This document shows, one piece after another, positions 37,287 through 46,819 of a DNA stretch of 64,000 bases. Every line of letters begins with the position of its first letter. Within the stretch, counting starts at the first letter, position 1. The stretch lies in the NCBI RefSeq assembly GCF_003046795.1, contig NZ_PZKN01000008.1, positions 1 through 64,000 on the forward strand. The letters are read 5' to 3'. The position numbers were made by a program, and so were the translations under genes. Under the pieces are notes generated by a model, which saw only the letters and a list, made by a program, of their open reading frames with translations, was not told the origin of the DNA and ran no database searches. This DNA comes from Desulfonatronum sp. SC1 (lineage in GTDB: Bacteria > Desulfobacterota > Desulfovibrionia > Desulfovibrionales > Desulfonatronaceae).

Positions 37287-39236
37287 ATGACTGAACCAAT
37301 TGCTTTAAATCCCCGCCGTGAGGAACCGAGGTCGCTTGCCGCCTCACGGGATCATCCCGAAGGCCCTGGGGTCTATCTGTTCAAGGACGCCAAGGGGCGG
37401 ATTCTCTATGTCGGCAAGGCCAAGAACCTGCGCCGCCGGTTGGCGTCCTACTTTCGGCCTCCAGCGCAGCTTCCGCTCAAAACCCGGGCCATGGTCGCCA
37501 AGTCGGCGGCGGTGGACACGCTGTGCACCACCACGGAGAAGGAAGCCCTGCTTCTGGAGTCCAGCCTGATCAAGAAGCATCGTCCCCGTTACAACATCTG
37601 CCTGCGTGACGACAAGCAGTACGTGCTGTTCAAACTGGACGCCCAGACTGAATACCCTCGTCTGACTTTGACGCGCAGGGTGCTTAAGGACGGAGCCCTG
37701 TACTACGGCCCGTTCATCTCCTCTCAAGCCGCCCGCCAGACCCTCAAGGCCGTGCATCGCCTGTTCAATCTGCGTCGCTGCAAGGACACGATGTTCCGCA
37801 ACCGGGTCCGGCCCTGTCTCTATCACCACATGGGCCAGTGCCTCGGACCCTGCGTACTGGATGTTTCCCGTGATGACTACGCGGATATGGTCCGGCGGGT
37901 GCGGATGTTCCTGGGCGGCCGCTCCCGAGAGTTGGCGACCGTTTTGAGCCGGAGCATGCAGGAGCACTCCGAGCGACTGGAGTACGAAAAGGCCGCGGAG
38001 ATCCGCGACCTGCTCAAAGGCGTTCAGCAGACCCTGGAGCGCCAGGCGGTCGTGCTTTCCGACGAGCTGGACCGGGACGTGATCGGCTTGGTTCGCGACG
38101 CGCGGGGCGTGGGGCTGAGCATTCTGTTCATTCGCCAGGGGCGGCTTCTGGATAGCAAAAGTTTTTTCTGGCCTACAGTGGAAGAAACCGTCGGTGACGC
38201 AGGGGCATCGTCCGGCCTGTTCGATGACTCGAAAGCCGGTCGCCACGAGGCCGTGGCCGGACCGGAAGGGGAAGCGGACCACGGCCTGGAGGACGAGGAG
38301 GGCGGCGGCGCGTTGCTGGAAAGCTTTCTTGTCCAGTTCTACGGTCCGGAGCGGTTCATTCCGGAGCGGATCATCCTGCCCGCGTGGTTGGCGGAAACAG
38401 TGGGGAACGACTCTATTGTCCAGGTGCTGACCGAACGTCGTGGGGCACAGGTTCGGTTGACCGCGGCCCGGGGCGAGGCCCAGCGACGGCTGGTGGAGAT
38501 GGCCGAGGCTAATGCGCTGGAGACCATGAAGCGGCGGGAGCCGGACCTGGCCGTGCTCTTGGCCGACGCCCTGCGCTTGGCGGCACCGGTTCGGCGCATC
38601 GAAGCCGTGGACGTCTCGCATCTGGGCGGGCAGGGCGTTCGAGTGGGTATGGTGGTCTTTGAGGACGGACGACCGCGCAAGGACGCCTACCGCATCCACG
38701 CCATGCCTGAGCTGGAAGGAACCCATGACGACTACCTGGCCCTGACCCACTGGGCCGAACGGCGGATCGAGGCCGGACCGCCGTGGCCGGATCTGCTGCT
38801 CATCGACGGCGGCCTGGGGCAGCTCGCCGCCGTGGGGAGAGTCAGTTCCGCCGCGGGTCTGGAACAAACATGGAACCTGGCCTCCATGGCCAAGGCCGGT
38901 CGCCGGGGCGGAGAACTGGGGGACAAAGTGTTCCGTCCGGGCCGCAAGAATCCGCTGCCGCTGCGGCCTGGAAGCAAGGAGCTGCTTTTTTTGCAGCAAA
39001 TCCGGGATGCGGCGCATCGGTTCGTGATCTCCCGGCAGCGCAAGGCCCGCGAGCGCAAGGCCCTGGACACCAAATTGGAAGCCATCCCCGGCGTGGGGCC
39101 GAAGACCGCTCGTTTGCTCTGGGATTACTACCCGGATATTTCGGCTATGACTCGGGCCTCCCTGGAAGAATTGACGGCCCTGCCCGGTCTTGGGGCGGAC
39201 AGGGCCAAGAAAGTTTATGAAGGGTTGCGGGGGTGA
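37287..39236 (+). CDS. uvrC: UvrABC excinuclease subunit C
   Basis: 649 aa. It makes the two incisions in nucleotide-excision repair. The GIY-YIG domain is at residues ~25-105 (GVYLFKDAKGRILYVGKAKNLRRRLASYF), the Cys-rich region near 160-190, the UVR motif near 230-265 (SERLEYEKAAEIRDLL), the RNase H-like 3'... endonuclease half around 430-540 (EAVDVSHLGGQGV, LLIDGGLGQL) and C-terminal helix-hairpin-helix motifs (IPGVGPKTARLL). An acidic, low-complexity insert lies around residues 298-340. Confidence 0.95.
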   Translation: MTEPIALNPRREEPRSLAASRDHPEGPGVYLFKDAKGRILYVGKAKNLRRRLASYFRPPAQLPLKTRAMVAKSAAVDTLCTTTEKEALLLESSLIKKHRPRYNICLRDDKQYVLFKLDAQTEYPRLTLTRRVLKDGALYYGPFISSQAARQTLKAVHRLFNLRRCKDTMFRNRVRPCLYHHMGQCLGPCVLDVSRDDYADMVRRVRMFLGGRSRELATVLSRSMQEHSERLEYEKAAEIRDLLKGVQQTLERQAVVLSDELDRDVIGLVRDARGVGLSILFIRQGRLLDSKSFFWPTVEETVGDAGASSGLFDDSKAGRHEAVAGPEGEADHGLEDEEGGGALLESFLVQFYGPERFIPERIILPAWLAETVGNDSIVQVLTERRGAQVRLTAARGEAQRRLVEMAEANALETMKRREPDLAVLLADALRLAAPVRRIEAVDVSHLGGQGVRVGMVVFEDGRPRKDAYRIHAMPELEGTHDDYLALTHWAERRIEAGPPWPDLLLIDGGLGQLAAVGRVSSAAGLEQTWNLASMAKAGRRGGELGDKVFRPGRKNPLPLRPGSKELLFLQQIRDAAHRFVISRQRKARERKALDTKLEAIPGVGPKTARLLWDYYPDISAMTRASLEELTALPGLGADRAKKVYEGLRG

Positions 39237-39248
39237 TCGGGTAAGGCG

Positions 39249-39983
39249 TCATTCATCCGCGATCCGAGCCGCGAAATCCAGATTCTGCTTGCCCATGTTC
39301 AGGGTTTGGCCAGGCTTCATGGCATTGAGCCGGACCTTCGGGGCGTGGATGCCAAGTTGTTCGGCGAAGCTGTCGCAGTTCTGCTCTAGAACCGGGAACG
39401 AACCCCAGTGCATGGGCACGACTTCCCCGCACTGGAGCAGGGCGCAGGCCATGGCCGCCTGCCGGGGATCCATGGTGAACACTCCGCCGATGGGCAGCAG
39501 GGCCAGGTCGATGTTGAACAGCCGCCCGTAGAGTTCCATGGTCGAGAAAATGCCCGTGTCCCCGGCGTGGTAGACGCAGGTCCCGTCTTCCAGGGTCAGG
39601 ATGTAGCCCACGGCCAGGCCGGTTTCCGAGGAGTGCTGGGCCTGGACCATGGTTGCCTGGAGGGTGTGGAAGCGCACCGTGCCGCCGATGTTCATGCCGG
39701 TGCCGTTGACCACTTGATCCGCAGGAAGGCCGAGGTTTTTGAGCTTGGCCACGGTTTCCACGACGCCGAGAAGGTGTGCTCCGGTCCGCCGGCAGATTTC
39801 CACGGCCTGACCGACATGGTCCCCATGGTCGTGGGTGATCAGCACCAGGTCCACCTTGTCCAAGGCTTCGTGGGAGGTTCGCGAGGACGGGTTGCCCTCG
39901 AACCAGGGGTCGATCAGCACGCTCAGGCTGGGCGTGACGATTTGAAAAGCCGCGTGTCCATGCCAGATCAATCGATGTTCCAT
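39249..39983 (-). CDS. UPF0173-type metallo-beta-lactamase-fold hydrolase
   Basis: 244 aa. The metal-binding motif THDHGDH is at His51-His56 with further ligands in [10 protein letters not shown] and MHWGSFP. This matches the UPF0173 family of small metal-dependent hydrolases, whose substrate is not established. GGAGGA before the ATG at 39983 fixes the start. It follows ubiX by 11 nt and is probably the last gene of a ubiD-ubiX transcript. Confidence 0.87.
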   Translation of the reverse strand: MEHRLIWHGHAAFQIVTPSLSVLIDPWFEGNPSSRTSHEALDKVDLVLITHDHGDHVGQAVEICRRTGAHLLGVVETVAKLKNLGLPADQVVNGTGMNIGGTVRFHTLQATMVQAQHSSETGLAVGYILTLEDGTCVYHAGDTGIFSTMELYGRLFNIDLALLPIGGVFTMDPRQAAMACALLQCGEVVPMHWGSFPVLEQNCDSFAEQLGIHAPKVRLNAMKPGQTLNMGKQNLDFAARIADE

Positions 39984-39994
39984 GTCGTTCCTCC

Positions 39995-40606
39995 TCATTG
40001 GCGTGTCTCGGTTGGTGACGGCTCCAGACCGGGGGCGTCCTCTCCCCAGCGTCGCGTCGCGTCGTGATCCACGTCCAGCGCGTCCAGTATCCGACCGCAG
40101 AGTTGTTCCGTCAGATCCTGGATGGTCCGGGGGCGGTGATAGAATCCCGGACTGGCGGGCAGCACCACGGCTCCGGCCCTGGTCGCGGCCAGCATGTTTT
40201 CCAGGTGAATGCTGTTCAGCGGCGTTTCCCGGGTGACCAGAATCAGCCGACGCCGCTCCTTGAGCGTGACGTCCGCGGATCGGTGGATCAGGTTGCTGCC
40301 CAGCCCCCGGGCAATGGCCGCCAGGCTGGCCATGGAGCAGGGGCAGACCACCATGCCCTGATGTTGCCAGGATCCGCTGGCCGGCGGCGCGGCCAGATCG
40401 TCTTGGGAATAGGCGCGAAATGCCTTGTTCAGCAGTTCCTCGCGGGGCGTGCCCAGTTCCTGGTTCCAAACCAGCCAGCCGGCCTTGGAAACGATCAAAT
40501 GCAGTTCGCGGCGATCGCCCAGCATTTCCGCCAGGGTCCGGGCATAGGGCATGCCGCTGGCTCCGGTGACGGCCAGGACGATGCGGTTTCGAGCGGATGG
40601 GGGCAT
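39995..40606 (-). CDS. ubiX: Flavin prenyltransferase (UbiX)
   Basis: 203 aa. It makes prenylated FMN, the cofactor of UbiD-type decarboxylases. Motifs: [18 protein letters not shown] (FMN phosphate binding), [25 protein letters not shown] and [17 protein letters not shown], then [10 protein letters not shown]. It sits 6 nt after the ubiD gene it would serve. The tail after ~residue 180 is non-conserved. Confidence 0.94.
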   Translation of the reverse strand: MPPSARNRIVLAVTGASGMPYARTLAEMLGDRRELHLIVSKAGWLVWNQELGTPREELLNKAFRAYSQDDLAAPPASGSWQHQGMVVCPCSMASLAAIARGLGSNLIHRSADVTLKERRRLILVTRETPLNSIHLENMLAATRAGAVVLPASPGFYHRPRTIQDLTEQLCGRILDALDVDHDATRRWGEDAPGLEPSPTETRQ

Positions 40607-40612
40607 AGAGGG

Positions 40613-42022
40613 CTACCTTTTTCGCAGGGTTTGCCAGAGTCGGCGGACGGTCTCGGTGAAGTGCGGATCAGGATGGCTGGGCATGGGCTGGGCTGGAGGT
40701 TTGGCTCGGGCGTCCAGGAGTAGTTTACCGCCCCGGCCCGGCGTCGTTGATGGGTGCCATGGGGCCAGCGGACCTTGGATACGGACCATGTCCCGATCCG
40801 GGTCCAGGCAGTTGCCCAACCGCCAAAAAACTTGCGAAACGTCAGTGCAGTCAACGAATTCATCCACGGCCACCAGGAATCGAAATCGGCGCAGCTCACG
40901 TTTCTCGCTCAAGCAACGCAGCAACTCCAACGCAGCATTTGGTGGGTCCCGCTGGTCCGAGTCCAGGGTGACGAACAGGAAATTCTGGTAGATGCCCTCC
41001 ATGGGCAGGGCGATGTCCCGGATTTCCGGATACGCGGCGCAGAGTCGTGCCCGGAGCATCGCTTCCTGGGCCTTTGCCATCCAGGTGCTTTCCGAAGGCG
41101 GAGGCCCGGCGACGATGCAGGGCTGAACCGGGTCCAAGGCTTGGGTGATGGCGCGTAGTCTCAAGACCGGGCAGGGGCGTGGAGTGCTCAGCAGCCCGGT
41201 GTGATTGCCGAAGGGGCCTTCCAAAGCCCGTTCTCCGGGCAGCGCGTGTCCCTCCAGGACAAATTGGCTTGTGGCCGGGATCAGCAGGTCCACCGTGCTG
41301 CAACGGGCCATGGGCAGCCGGGAACTCGTCACGCGGGCCGTGAATTCCAATTCGTCCACCTCCCGGGGCAGGGACAGCCCGGCGGCCAGGAGCACGGCTG
41401 GAGGCGCGCCCAGGGCCACGGCGACTTCCAGCGGCTGGTTCATATCTTCAGCCGCGTGAAAATGCTCCGCCGCGTCGCTGCCCGGATGCCAGCCCAGAGT
41501 AGCCCTGGTATTGTCCAATATTTGAAGACGATAGATTCCCGCGTTGCGTCTTCCGGTCCGGGGGTGCCTTGTCACGACCACCCCGGCGGTCAGACAGGGT
41601 CCGGCGTCACCGGGCCAGAGCGTGATGCGCGGCAGGTGCTCAAAGCTGGCTTCAGATCCGGCAAGGGAATGCTCTTGGCAGGGCGGTTCATCGACGATCT
41701 CCATGGCGTCGTCGAGATCAGAACTGTCGGAGGAGGCAGGAGCGGGATCTGGATTTTGCCGCAAAAGATTAAAAGCCGTGTTCCCGAATTCTCGTAGGGA
41801 GGCGTGGTTCAGGGCCAGGGCTATGCGGCCTTCAGAGGCCAGGGCGTTGGTCAGGATGGGATGCTTCGAGTCGCGGGCATTCCTGAAAAGCAGAGCCGGT
41901 CCTTGTTCGCGAACGGCCATGGCGGTCAAGGCGGCTATCTCCAAATGTGGATCTACCGGCACGTCGACGACCATCAACGCATCACGCCGGTCGAGCTCCT
42001 CCAGATAAAAGGGTAAGTCCAT
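40613..42022 (-). CDS. ubiD: UbiD family (de)carboxylase
   Basis: 469 aa, prFMN-dependent decarboxylase. Recognisable are [22 protein letters not shown] (cofactor-binding region), the EGPFGNHTG motif with its glutamate, and [16 protein letters not shown]. The substrate may be a quinone precursor or another aromatic acid; the paired ubiX supports cofactor supply but not identity. Residues ~95-130 include an acidic Ser-rich insert. The ATG at 42022 was chosen because homology begins there; an upstream ATG adds a non-conserved extension. Confidence 0.88.
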   Translation of the reverse strand: MDLPFYLEELDRRDALMVVDVPVDPHLEIAALTAMAVREQGPALLFRNARDSKHPILTNALASEGRIALALNHASLREFGNTAFNLLRQNPDPAPASSDSSDLDDAMEIVDEPPCQEHSLAGSEASFEHLPRITLWPGDAGPCLTAGVVVTRHPRTGRRNAGIYRLQILDNTRATLGWHPGSDAAEHFHAAEDMNQPLEVAVALGAPPAVLLAAGLSLPREVDELEFTARVTSSRLPMARCSTVDLLIPATSQFVLEGHALPGERALEGPFGNHTGLLSTPRPCPVLRLRAITQALDPVQPCIVAGPPPSESTWMAKAQEAMLRARLCAAYPEIRDIALPMEGIYQNFLFVTLDSDQRDPPNAALELLRCLSEKRELRRFRFLVAVDEFVDCTDVSQVFWRLGNCLDPDRDMVRIQGPLAPWHPSTTPGRGGKLLLDARAKPPAQPMPSHPDPHFTETVRRLWQTLRKR

Positions 42023-42119
42023 GGGACGCAGTGTAGGCGATCCCCGGAAAAAATCCAATCACGACCAAGTTCGATTTCCTTGACAATCGTCCAGCCGTAA
42101 AGGTAAGTAGACTCTTTTA

Positions 42120-42196
<77 letters not shown>

Positions 42197-42204
42197 GGAA
42201 AAAC

Positions 42205-42239
42205 AAGGGGTTACGATGAAAATCGTAACCCCTTTTTTT
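42205..42239 (+). terminator. Terminator of tRNA-Arg
   Basis: AAGGGGTTACGAT / ATCGTAACCCCTT with a GAAA loop followed by a T tract, 8 bases after the tRNA. Confidence 0.93.
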
Positions 42240-42307
42240 GTGTGCTCGGCAGGGAATGGTCATTAGTCAAACTCCTTCAGTCTGGCCAGGGTAAGGCGGG
42301 AATAGTC

Positions 42308-42730
42308 TTATGGTTCGCCGCATTGGGCTTGTTCGAGAAAGGTTGAGACAGTACAGATGGTTATGCCTTCGGTCTGCGAAGAGGTGTTCATGAATCGGCC
42401 GAAATGGCGCAGATCTCCTGTCAGCAGGTGGGTGGCTCTGGAGTGCAGGGCCGCGAGAAATATGGGGGCGTCCTTGGCCGGCAGGCCCAGGGTGCAGGAC
42501 TGGTTGTTTGCCGCGGACACGACAAGAACGCTCTTGAGCAGCATTTCCAGACGAGGCAGGCATGCGGGATATTTCAGCCGCAGGTTGTGCCTGGCTTCTT
42601 CCACCGCCTGACCGGAAGTGACAATGGCCCAGTGCCCCAGGGCGGCCAGGTCAAAAACCAGGGAAGCCTTGCCGGTTGGATTGTGCGCTGCCGTGAACAA
42701 CACGTTGGCGTCCAGAAACAGGCGGTTCAC
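42308..42730 (-). CDS. PIN-domain toxin of a type II toxin-antitoxin pair
   Basis: 140 aa, VapC-like PIN ribonuclease. The first catalytic Asp is in LFLDANVLFTAA (Asp8), a second acidic site in AVEEARHNL, a third in KDAPIFLAAL and LTGDLRHF. It starts within the ATGA overlap with the upstream AbrB-type gene, the usual antitoxin-first layout. It lies just past tRNA-Arg on the opposite strand. Confidence 0.85.
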   Translation of the reverse strand: MNRLFLDANVLFTAAHNPTGKASLVFDLAALGHWAIVTSGQAVEEARHNLRLKYPACLPRLEMLLKSVLVVSAANNQSCTLGLPAKDAPIFLAALHSRATHLLTGDLRHFGRFMNTSSQTEGITICTVSTFLEQAQCGEP

Positions 42731-42978
42731 GGTTTATCTCGGAATCGTTTGAGAATAGCCTCGCGCTCCTTGGCGGGAAGATGATCCTCCGCATCCCAGG
42801 CGGCAATATCCTGATCAGAGTAGGTGTCGACCTCCATGACCACCGCCGGCTTGAGAATGATTGTCCCCTGCCCTTCCTCGGCGATGACCACGCCGCCAGC
42901 CGTAATACCGAGGCGTTTGCGCAACACGGCCGGCAGGGTGATCTGACCGCGACTGGATACAGTAAGCGTTTCACGCAT
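42727..42978 (-). CDS. AbrB/MazE-type antitoxin
   Basis: 83 aa. A swapped-hairpin AbrB DNA-binding domain spans residues ~4-45 (VSSRGQITLPAVLRKRLGI). The C-terminal half (EVDTYSDQDIAAWDAEDHLP) is acidic and would wrap the PIN toxin. It probably represses its own promoter. Overlaps the toxin gene by 4 nt. Confidence 0.87.
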   Translation of the reverse strand: MRETLTVSSRGQITLPAVLRKRLGITAGGVVIAEEGQGTIILKPAVVMEVDTYSDQDIAAWDAEDHLPAKEREAILKRFRDKP

Positions 42979-43192
42979 GGTCGTTCTCCTTGTTGCCTCT
43001 TTCCATACTGAAATTGCAGAAATTCCGCAATGCGGAAAATATGGGCTATAGAGAATGAAAAGCGATTATTCTCTCAGGCGCACCTCGGTTGGTTGAAAAT
43101 CCGGTCAACGGGTCAGGCGAGGGGGGAGAAGGGGGAGGTTGAGCAACAGAGCTGCAAAACCCTTCAACCTGTTCCAGTGCCAGTCTTTACGA

Positions 43193-43867
43193 TCAACAGT
43201 CAGAGTCCAGCCAGTCCAGCAGTTCTTTTGGGGATTGCAAGATCGCGCGTGCTCCGGCGGCGAGGAGTTCTTCCGGGCCGCGGAAGCCCCAGGCCGCACC
43301 CAGCGGGGTCATGCCGGCGGCTTTGGCGGTGTGCATGTCCACGTTGGAATCGCCGAGGAAGAGGATGGTCTCGGGGGGGAGCCCCAGGTGTTTGGCCGTT
43401 TCCAGGGCCGTGGTCGGGTCGGGCTTGCTGGGTTTTTCCGGGTGCGCACCCATGACCACTTGGAAAAGGTTTGCCGGGAAAAAGTGATCGACCATGGCCG
43501 CGGTGGCGTCATGGGGCTTGTTGGAAAGCACGGTCATTGGGACGCTCTTGTCCCGCAAGGTGTTCAAGAGGTGATCGATCCCAGGGTACGGCTTGGTCTT
43601 GTTGGCCCATCCGTGGGCGTAGGTCTCCCGCATTTCCAAAACGATTTCCGCGACCCGCCTGTCTTCCCCGCGCTCTTCCTCCGGCATGGCCCGGCGGACC
43701 AGCATGGTTACACCGTTGCCGATGAACCTACGGTAGGCGTCCAATGGGTGCGTGGGCCAGTGGTGGTCGGCCAGGACCGTATTCATGGCGTCGGCCAGAT
43801 CCTCCAGTGTGTTGAGCAGGGTTCCGTCAAGGTCGAAGATCACGCCTTGGGGGTGAATGGCGGGCAT
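43193..43867 (-). CDS. gph: HAD-family phosphoglycolate phosphatase-like protein
   Basis: 224 aa. HAD motifs: I FDLDGTLLNT (nucleophile Asp), II TVLSNKPH, III KPSKPDP with the lysine, IV FLGDSNVDMHTAKAAG. A helical cap follows motif I. This matches Gph (2-phosphoglycolate phosphatase), though other small phosphate substrates are possible. It appears to be a single-gene unit. Confidence 0.85.
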   Translation of the reverse strand: MPAIHPQGVIFDLDGTLLNTLEDLADAMNTVLADHHWPTHPLDAYRRFIGNGVTMLVRRAMPEEERGEDRRVAEIVLEMRETYAHGWANKTKPYPGIDHLLNTLRDKSVPMTVLSNKPHDATAAMVDHFFPANLFQVVMGAHPEKPSKPDPTTALETAKHLGLPPETILFLGDSNVDMHTAKAAGMTPLGAAWGFRGPEELLAAGARAILQSPKELLDWLDSDC

Positions 43868-44184
43868 CTGGATATCTCCTGGTGAACTGATTTTGAAGCG
43901 TGGTCGGCAAATGGAGATAAAGGTTACAGCTCAATAAGACGGGGCAACCAACCGCCGCGGGTTCCGTGCTGCCTGGATACCGGCCTGCGTCGACGCTTTG
44001 CCGCTATGGCGGATGGGAGTGCCGTGTCGGTTGAGTTCCTTCAGCCGTCACCCCGGCGCAGGCCGGGGTCCAGGTGTTTTCGTGAGGTTCAGTTGCCCGG
44101 AGCTACAGAACAGTTACAGCTGAAGCAATCGAAATCAGGTTAGGTAATCGCGTTTAAACTTGGAATAATAGGGTATTGTGTGCT
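43868..44184. other. Intergenic region with palindromic repeat-like elements
   Basis: 317 bases. The palindrome ACCCCGGC / GCCGGGGT (44050-44069, followed by CCAGGTG) and a half-like CTGGATACCGGCCTGCG near 43973 resemble dispersed CCGGN-type palindromes. A related one is at 62288-62307. Nothing else recognisable. Confidence 0.45.
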
Positions 44185-45516
44185 TCATTCATTGCTTTTG
44201 AACGCCTTGGCGTCGATCTCCAGCTTTTTGATCCGGTGCCAAAGGCTGCGCTCCTTGATGCCTAGGAGTCGGGCCGCCTTGGATTGGACGCCGTCCGTTC
44301 GGGCCAGAGCGGATTCGATCATGGAACGTTCCAGGGTCTCCAGACGATGATCCAGGGAGGAATCGTCTTCAAGACACGTTGATTTCCTCTTATCAGCAAT
44401 GGGCGGAGTGGCTGGCGACGGCCCGAGGCCCGGCAGGTGTTCCGGCCGGAGTTCCTCGTAGTCGGCCAGAACGGCGGCCCGTTCCAGCACGTTGCGGAGT
44501 TCCCGTGCATTGCCCGGCCAGTCGTGGGCCATGAGCAGGCTCAGGGCTTGGCCGGAGAGACGCGGTGCGTGATCAGGCTTTGTGAGAAAGTGGTCGGCCA
44601 GCTGGGGGATGTCCTCCCGGCGCTCGCGTAGAGGCGGCAGATGCAGGGGGAAGACGTTCAGGCGGTGCAAAAGATCATCGCGGAATGTTCCCCGCCGCGC
44701 CATATCGGCGATATTCCGATTGGTTGCCGCCACGATTCTGACGTCGCAGCGGATGGTTTTGGTTCCGCCGATCCGTTCCACGGAGCCGGTTTCCAGCATG
44801 CGCAGAATCTTGGCCTGTACGGACAACGGCATGTCGCCGATCTCGTCCAGGAAGAGCGTGCCGCCGTGGGCCAGCTCGAACTTGCCCTGTTTGGCCGTCG
44901 CGGCACCGGTAAAGGCCCCTTTTTCGTAGCCGAACAGTTCGCTTTCCAGAAGATTTTCGGGGATGGCCGCGCAATTGATCGGAATCAGCGGACCGTCGCG
45001 ACGTCCGCTCTGGGCGTGGATGGCCCGGGCCGCGAGTTCCTTGCCCGTGCCGGATTCTCCGGTCAGCAGGACCGAGGTCGTTGTCGGCGCGACCTTCATG
45101 ATCTGGCCGAGGACGGAACGCATGGAACGGCTCTGGGCCACGATTTCCGGGAACAGGGCCTTGGCGTCCAGGCGGGACAGGGCCAGGCCCACCTGTTCAA
45201 GAGCCAGGCGGTACTCTTCGAGATCGCTTCTCGGAGCAGGGGCCGCGCTGTCCGGGGATCTGTCCGGAATGACGCCGGACTTGCGGGCCGAGGCCAGAAA
45301 GCGACGGACGGGGCGCAGGATGACGTACAGCAGCAGGGCGCAGGAAGTGGAGGTGGTCGCGGCGATCAGCAAGGCGACCCAGTGCAGGTTTCCCAGAAAA
45401 TCGCGTTGGAAGGGCGGAGCGTAGCTGCTCAGAAACAGGGTCAGCACGGCAGTACCGGCCACGATTACTGGAACGAGCACGACCAGACTGACGTGAAACC
45501 CCGTGCTTCGTGCCAT
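44185..45516 (-). CDS. Membrane-anchored sigma-54 activator of the pilus operon
   Basis: 443 aa. Two N-terminal membrane helices (~residues 9-31 and 45-67) replace the usual receiver or sensor domain. The AAA+ domain has Walker A GESGTGKE (153-160), GAFTGA (200-205) for contacting sigma-54, and FLDEIGDM as Walker B. A Fis-type helix-turn-helix is at the end ([21 protein letters not shown]). The protein would activate sigma-54 promoters from the membrane. It is the last gene of the left pilus arm, 9 nt after the GspF-like gene. Confidence 0.88.
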   Translation of the reverse strand: MARSTGFHVSLVVLVPVIVAGTAVLTLFLSSYAPPFQRDFLGNLHWVALLIAATTSTSCALLLYVILRPVRRFLASARKSGVIPDRSPDSAAPAPRSDLEEYRLALEQVGLALSRLDAKALFPEIVAQSRSMRSVLGQIMKVAPTTTSVLLTGESGTGKELAARAIHAQSGRRDGPLIPINCAAIPENLLESELFGYEKGAFTGAATAKQGKFELAHGGTLFLDEIGDMPLSVQAKILRMLETGSVERIGGTKTIRCDVRIVAATNRNIADMARRGTFRDDLLHRLNVFPLHLPPLRERREDIPQLADHFLTKPDHAPRLSGQALSLLMAHDWPGNARELRNVLERAAVLADYEELRPEHLPGLGPSPATPPIADKRKSTCLEDDSSLDHRLETLERSMIESALARTDGVQSKAARLLGIKERSLWHRIKKLEIDAKAFKSNE

Positions 45517-45525
45517 TCTCCCTCT

Positions 45526-46740
45526 CTACACGGTCTTGGTCAGATCCCACATGGGCATGAAAATGGCCAGGGCGAAGAAGCCGACCACCCCGGAGAGCAG
45601 CAGAATCAGAATCGGCCCGATCATTTCGGACATCCGCCCGATGGCGTATTCCACTTCATAGTCGTAATGGTCGGCCACGGCTTGAAGCATTTCGTCCAGG
45701 TTTCCGGTTTCCTCTCCCACCGCGATCATGCTGATGATCATCGGGGTGAAGCACTTGGATGATCGAAGCGGCCCGGAAATACCTCGACCTTCCCGCAGTT
45801 TTTCACGTAGAATGCTGAAATCCTTACTGATGGCAGCGTTGCCGATAACGTCGGAAAGAATGCCGATGGAGTCCAGGATGGAAACTCCGCTGGCCTGCAG
45901 CAGGGAAAAAATACTCGCGAACCGGGTCATGGCTGCTTTTTGAAGGACCGGGCCGATTAGGGGGATTTTCAGAAAGAGCGCGTCCCGGGTTATCTGGCCC
46001 TGCTTGGTGCGACAGACGAGATAGAGGGTCAGGATGGTCAGGGCGATGCCGCCGAGCATCAGGTGCCAGTAGTTCACCAGACCGTTGTACATATGCACGA
46101 TGACCTGGGTGGGAAAGGGGAGTTCAAGGCCGGCCCCATCGAAAATGGAGATGAACTGCGGAACGACGAAGGTCAGCAGGAACAAGAACGCCCCGATCAG
46201 CGTCACCAGGATCACGGCGGGATAGGTCAGGGCGGACTTGATCTGCTTTTTGACCTTGTTTTCGTGGGTAGTCAGATAGATCAGCCGCTCCAGGACGGTG
46301 GTTAGCGTACCGCTGATTTCTCCAGCCCGGACCATGGCCAGGTACAGAGGATTGAATATTTTTGGGTGCTTGGAAAAGGCCGCGTGCAGGGAAGCGCCTT
46401 GGCGGATGTCGTCGCGGATGGTGGCGAGAGCCTGGCGCAGGGTCTGATTTTCCGTCTGGTGCTCCAGAACGTCGAGCAGGGAGATGACGGTCATCCCGGC
46501 GCCGAGCATGGTCTTGAACTGCTTGGTGAACAGAATCAGATCCTCGTCCGTGGGCTTTGGCTGTAACAGGGACGAGAATGCGCCTTTCCCGTCGGCGCTG
46601 CTGGTGGCCGCGCCGACGGAGCGCGGTATCAATCCTCTGGCGGCGACTTTGGTCTTGGCTGCCTGTTCTGAGTCGGCTTCCACCTCGCCGGAGACAGTGG
46701 TCCCCGCGTCGGTCATGGCTTGGTATTTGTACTTAGGCAT
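45526..46740 (-). CDS. mshG: Type II secretion/type IV pilus inner-membrane platform protein (GspF/PilC/MshG)
   Basis: 404 aa. Two T2SSF domains (FTKQFKTMLGAGMTVISLLDVLE near residue 75 and RFASIFSLLQASGVSILDSIGIL near 275) with three membrane segments (~170-192, 220-243, 372-397). It forms the cytoplasmic platform turned by the assembly ATPase. No ribosome-binding site is visible before the ATG, which follows a repeat-rich gap after the ATPase gene. Confidence 0.9.
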   Translation of the reverse strand: MPKYKYQAMTDAGTTVSGEVEADSEQAAKTKVAARGLIPRSVGAATSSADGKGAFSSLLQPKPTDEDLILFTKQFKTMLGAGMTVISLLDVLEHQTENQTLRQALATIRDDIRQGASLHAAFSKHPKIFNPLYLAMVRAGEISGTLTTVLERLIYLTTHENKVKKQIKSALTYPAVILVTLIGAFLFLLTFVVPQFISIFDGAGLELPFPTQVIVHMYNGLVNYWHLMLGGIALTILTLYLVCRTKQGQITRDALFLKIPLIGPVLQKAAMTRFASIFSLLQASGVSILDSIGILSDVIGNAAISKDFSILREKLREGRGISGPLRSSKCFTPMIISMIAVGEETGNLDEMLQAVADHYDYEVEYAIGRMSEMIGPILILLLSGVVGFFALAIFMPMWDLTKTV

Positions 46741-46741
46741 G

Positions 46742-46818
46742 TTTTTTCGGAGTCAGGAGTCAGGTATCAGGAGGTCAGAAGGAACCATTGAACTATAAAC
46801 CGTTGAACCGTTGACCCC
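46742..46818. repeat. Short tandem repeats between the ATPase and platform genes
   Basis: Contains AACCGTTGAACCGTTGACC, the same TGAACCGT unit as at 17371-17410, plus a repeated GGAGTCA (GGAGTCAGGAGTCAGG) near 46749-46765. The gap lies between the ATPase stop and the platform-protein start. Confidence 0.7.
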
Positions 46819-46819
46819 C

